A stretch of DNA of 6,449 nucleotides, from positions 1 to 6,449 of the forward strand of contig JAQICG010000120.1 in assembly GCA_027858635.1 (NCBI GenBank). Direction: 5' to 3'. The position numbers and the translations under genes are program-made. Of this stretch, positions 6,401 to 6,449 are shown piece by piece. Each line of letters starts with the position of its first letter. Position 1 is the stretch's first letter. Below the pieces are notes generated by a model, which worked only from the letters and a program-made list of their open reading frames with translations, searched no databases and was not told where the DNA came from. This DNA comes from Gammaproteobacteria bacterium. GTDB taxonomy: Bacteria > Pseudomonadota > Gammaproteobacteria > SZUA-229.

Positions 6401-6449
6401 ATGAGGCTGCTTTGCTTGCTGAGGAGGCGCAGTCCATACTCGCCAGTGT
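3445..6449 (+). CDS. YhaN-type coiled-coil ATPase, Rad50/SbcC-like (3' end outside window)
   Basis: A single frame stays open for 1001 codons from GTG 3445 to the window end, with no stop reached, so it is the largest gene here. The N-terminal ATPase lobe starts with MQLNLVAFGPF and carries the Walker A motif GSNEAGKSS at residues 33-41. The family-typical segment ELFEMLFGIDHQALLKGG follows at about 117-134, then GEVGQALFSASMG at 142-154. From about residue 190 onward the protein is almost entirely charged, heptad-like helix (rich in E, K, Q, L), broken by short Pro/Gly-containing links, as in SMC-like arms. Six cysteines are visible (456, 641, 713, 815, 887, 892) and none forms a CxxC zinc hook. 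The Walker B, signature and D-loop half should lie beyond the window; YhaN-type proteins are commonly about 950-1200 residues. The gene overlaps the nuclease gene by four bases (GTGA). The inferred role is to bind DNA and gate the nuclease by ATP-driven closure of the two heads. Confidence 0.88.
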   Translation, partial: MKIMQLNLVAFGPFTDRSLTFDQENIGFHIVYGSNEAGKSSSLRGLKALLYGIDVRSTDNFIHANDKLLINGRLKNSDGHELVFSRRKGNKNTLLDPDGNAIDDQSLMPFLQGVNPELFEMLFGIDHQALLKGGREILEQKGEVGQALFSASMGSHALHSVLEQFDIEANDLFKPTGSKPKINAALKAYGDLEKEIREHSLASTKWLEHDRALKKAVVDLKKIEDELFESRAEITRLNRIQSLLPKLALRREQLRELESLGKVVLLPENFVERRQQVTKNLETARIIMKTATPRLHGLQKDLEDLVINQKLLDQEEAIEALYARLGSHRKNLQAQPELEAEHERLLTEIKALLKQVRPDLDWDNVETLRPLLLQRHNIAELGAQKALLIARLQQVESDLRETQNQLKLARNEQRDLPESGSAKVLHRTITAARKLGDIDAAIQSNASDIAATQTQCTTDLSRLALWTGALDDFLGLPLPNRENINAFEQAYEKLDKNIQQLEDDRRKADDELAETRLHLDEIERAGAVPTEEDLDSARTVRNTIWQLLRRQWVKGEDVSKEAGQLDIEGELPDTFEARIASTDELSDRLRREADRVHKAANYQARQTAMQIKIADLTRQLEAASEDKNQLTNQWQELWLPCNIQPRSPREMRIWLDGAEKLRERIEQLNSVRQNKSELEETRRDHIKLLNEQMEAIGKPSSKSESLEMALLECEESAQALDEVELKRESLDEKIKDLELSVEALTASHAQAIDEHNAWNQQWQEAIEGFGRKQDASPSEINEIVESLRELFLKYSEAEKLHLRIKAIIDESDSFCRQVTKMIESVSPELKKLSVEDAAVQLNKSLAENKSRLMQRQQIGAQIEKASHEIRESEASIQIMTEQLNALCQEAQCESPLELEEAERKSTQNIRLKKTIEQLEEDIVATGKGATVSELEDEAGKVNPDTLPGLIEALSNKIEDELEPKRIAFAETKGREEKELELMNGSDEAALLAEEAQSILAS

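Noticed and set aside
5691..6437. Serine-rich - strand frames opposite the ATPase gene
   Set aside because: Their Ser/Phe/Leu-rich composition is what results from reading the reverse of Glu/Lys-rich coiled-coil codons; no ribosome-binding site or domain is seen.
3445..6449. Classic SbcC assignment for the long ATPase
   Set aside because: The LVAFGPF opening, the FGIDHQALLKGG segment, the lack of CxxC in the visible part and the YhaO-like partner fit the YhaN branch better than SbcC.

Overview
The window looks like the chromosome of a non-enteric gammaproteobacterium, perhaps an oceanospirillal, pseudomonad-like or related lineage. The evidence is the gene order pheT - ihfA - merR-type regulator - tRNA-Pro(GGG), which is familiar from Pseudomonas and relatives, together with IHF-alpha and PheT sequences of gammaproteobacterial type. 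I cannot place the genus from the sequence alone.

Left part (1-1795): conserved translation and nucleoid genes on the + strand. The window opens inside pheT (beta subunit of phenylalanyl-tRNA synthetase). Two bases after its stop comes ihfA (alpha subunit of integration host factor). The 3' end of ihfA overlaps a small MerR-family regulator gene by 23 bases, so the three are packed as one transcription unit. After a gap of 173 bases comes a complete tRNA-Pro gene with anticodon GGG and an encoded CCA end.

Middle (1796-2176): 381 bases of AT-rich sequence with no convincing intact gene. It holds a strong hairpin shortly after the tRNA. On the - strand there is a short broken reading frame that resembles part of an IS4-superfamily (IS1634-like) transposase. 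A tRNA 3' end followed by AT-rich sequence with possible mobile-element debris is what the edge of an integrated accessory region often looks like, but no integrase or second attachment site is visible.

Right part (2177-6449): a two-gene operon on the + strand. The first gene encodes a 423-residue Mre11/SbcD-type metallophosphoesterase of the YhaO type with all its metal-binding motifs. The second overlaps it by four bases and encodes a very long Rad50/SbcC-like coiled-coil ATPase of the YhaN type. The second gene is open for 1001 codons and runs off the end of the window, so its C-terminal ATPase half is not seen. By analogy with Mre11-Rad50 and SbcCD, the pair should form an ATP-controlled nuclease complex acting on DNA ends or structured DNA. 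Whether it serves general repair or defence against foreign DNA cannot be settled from this window.
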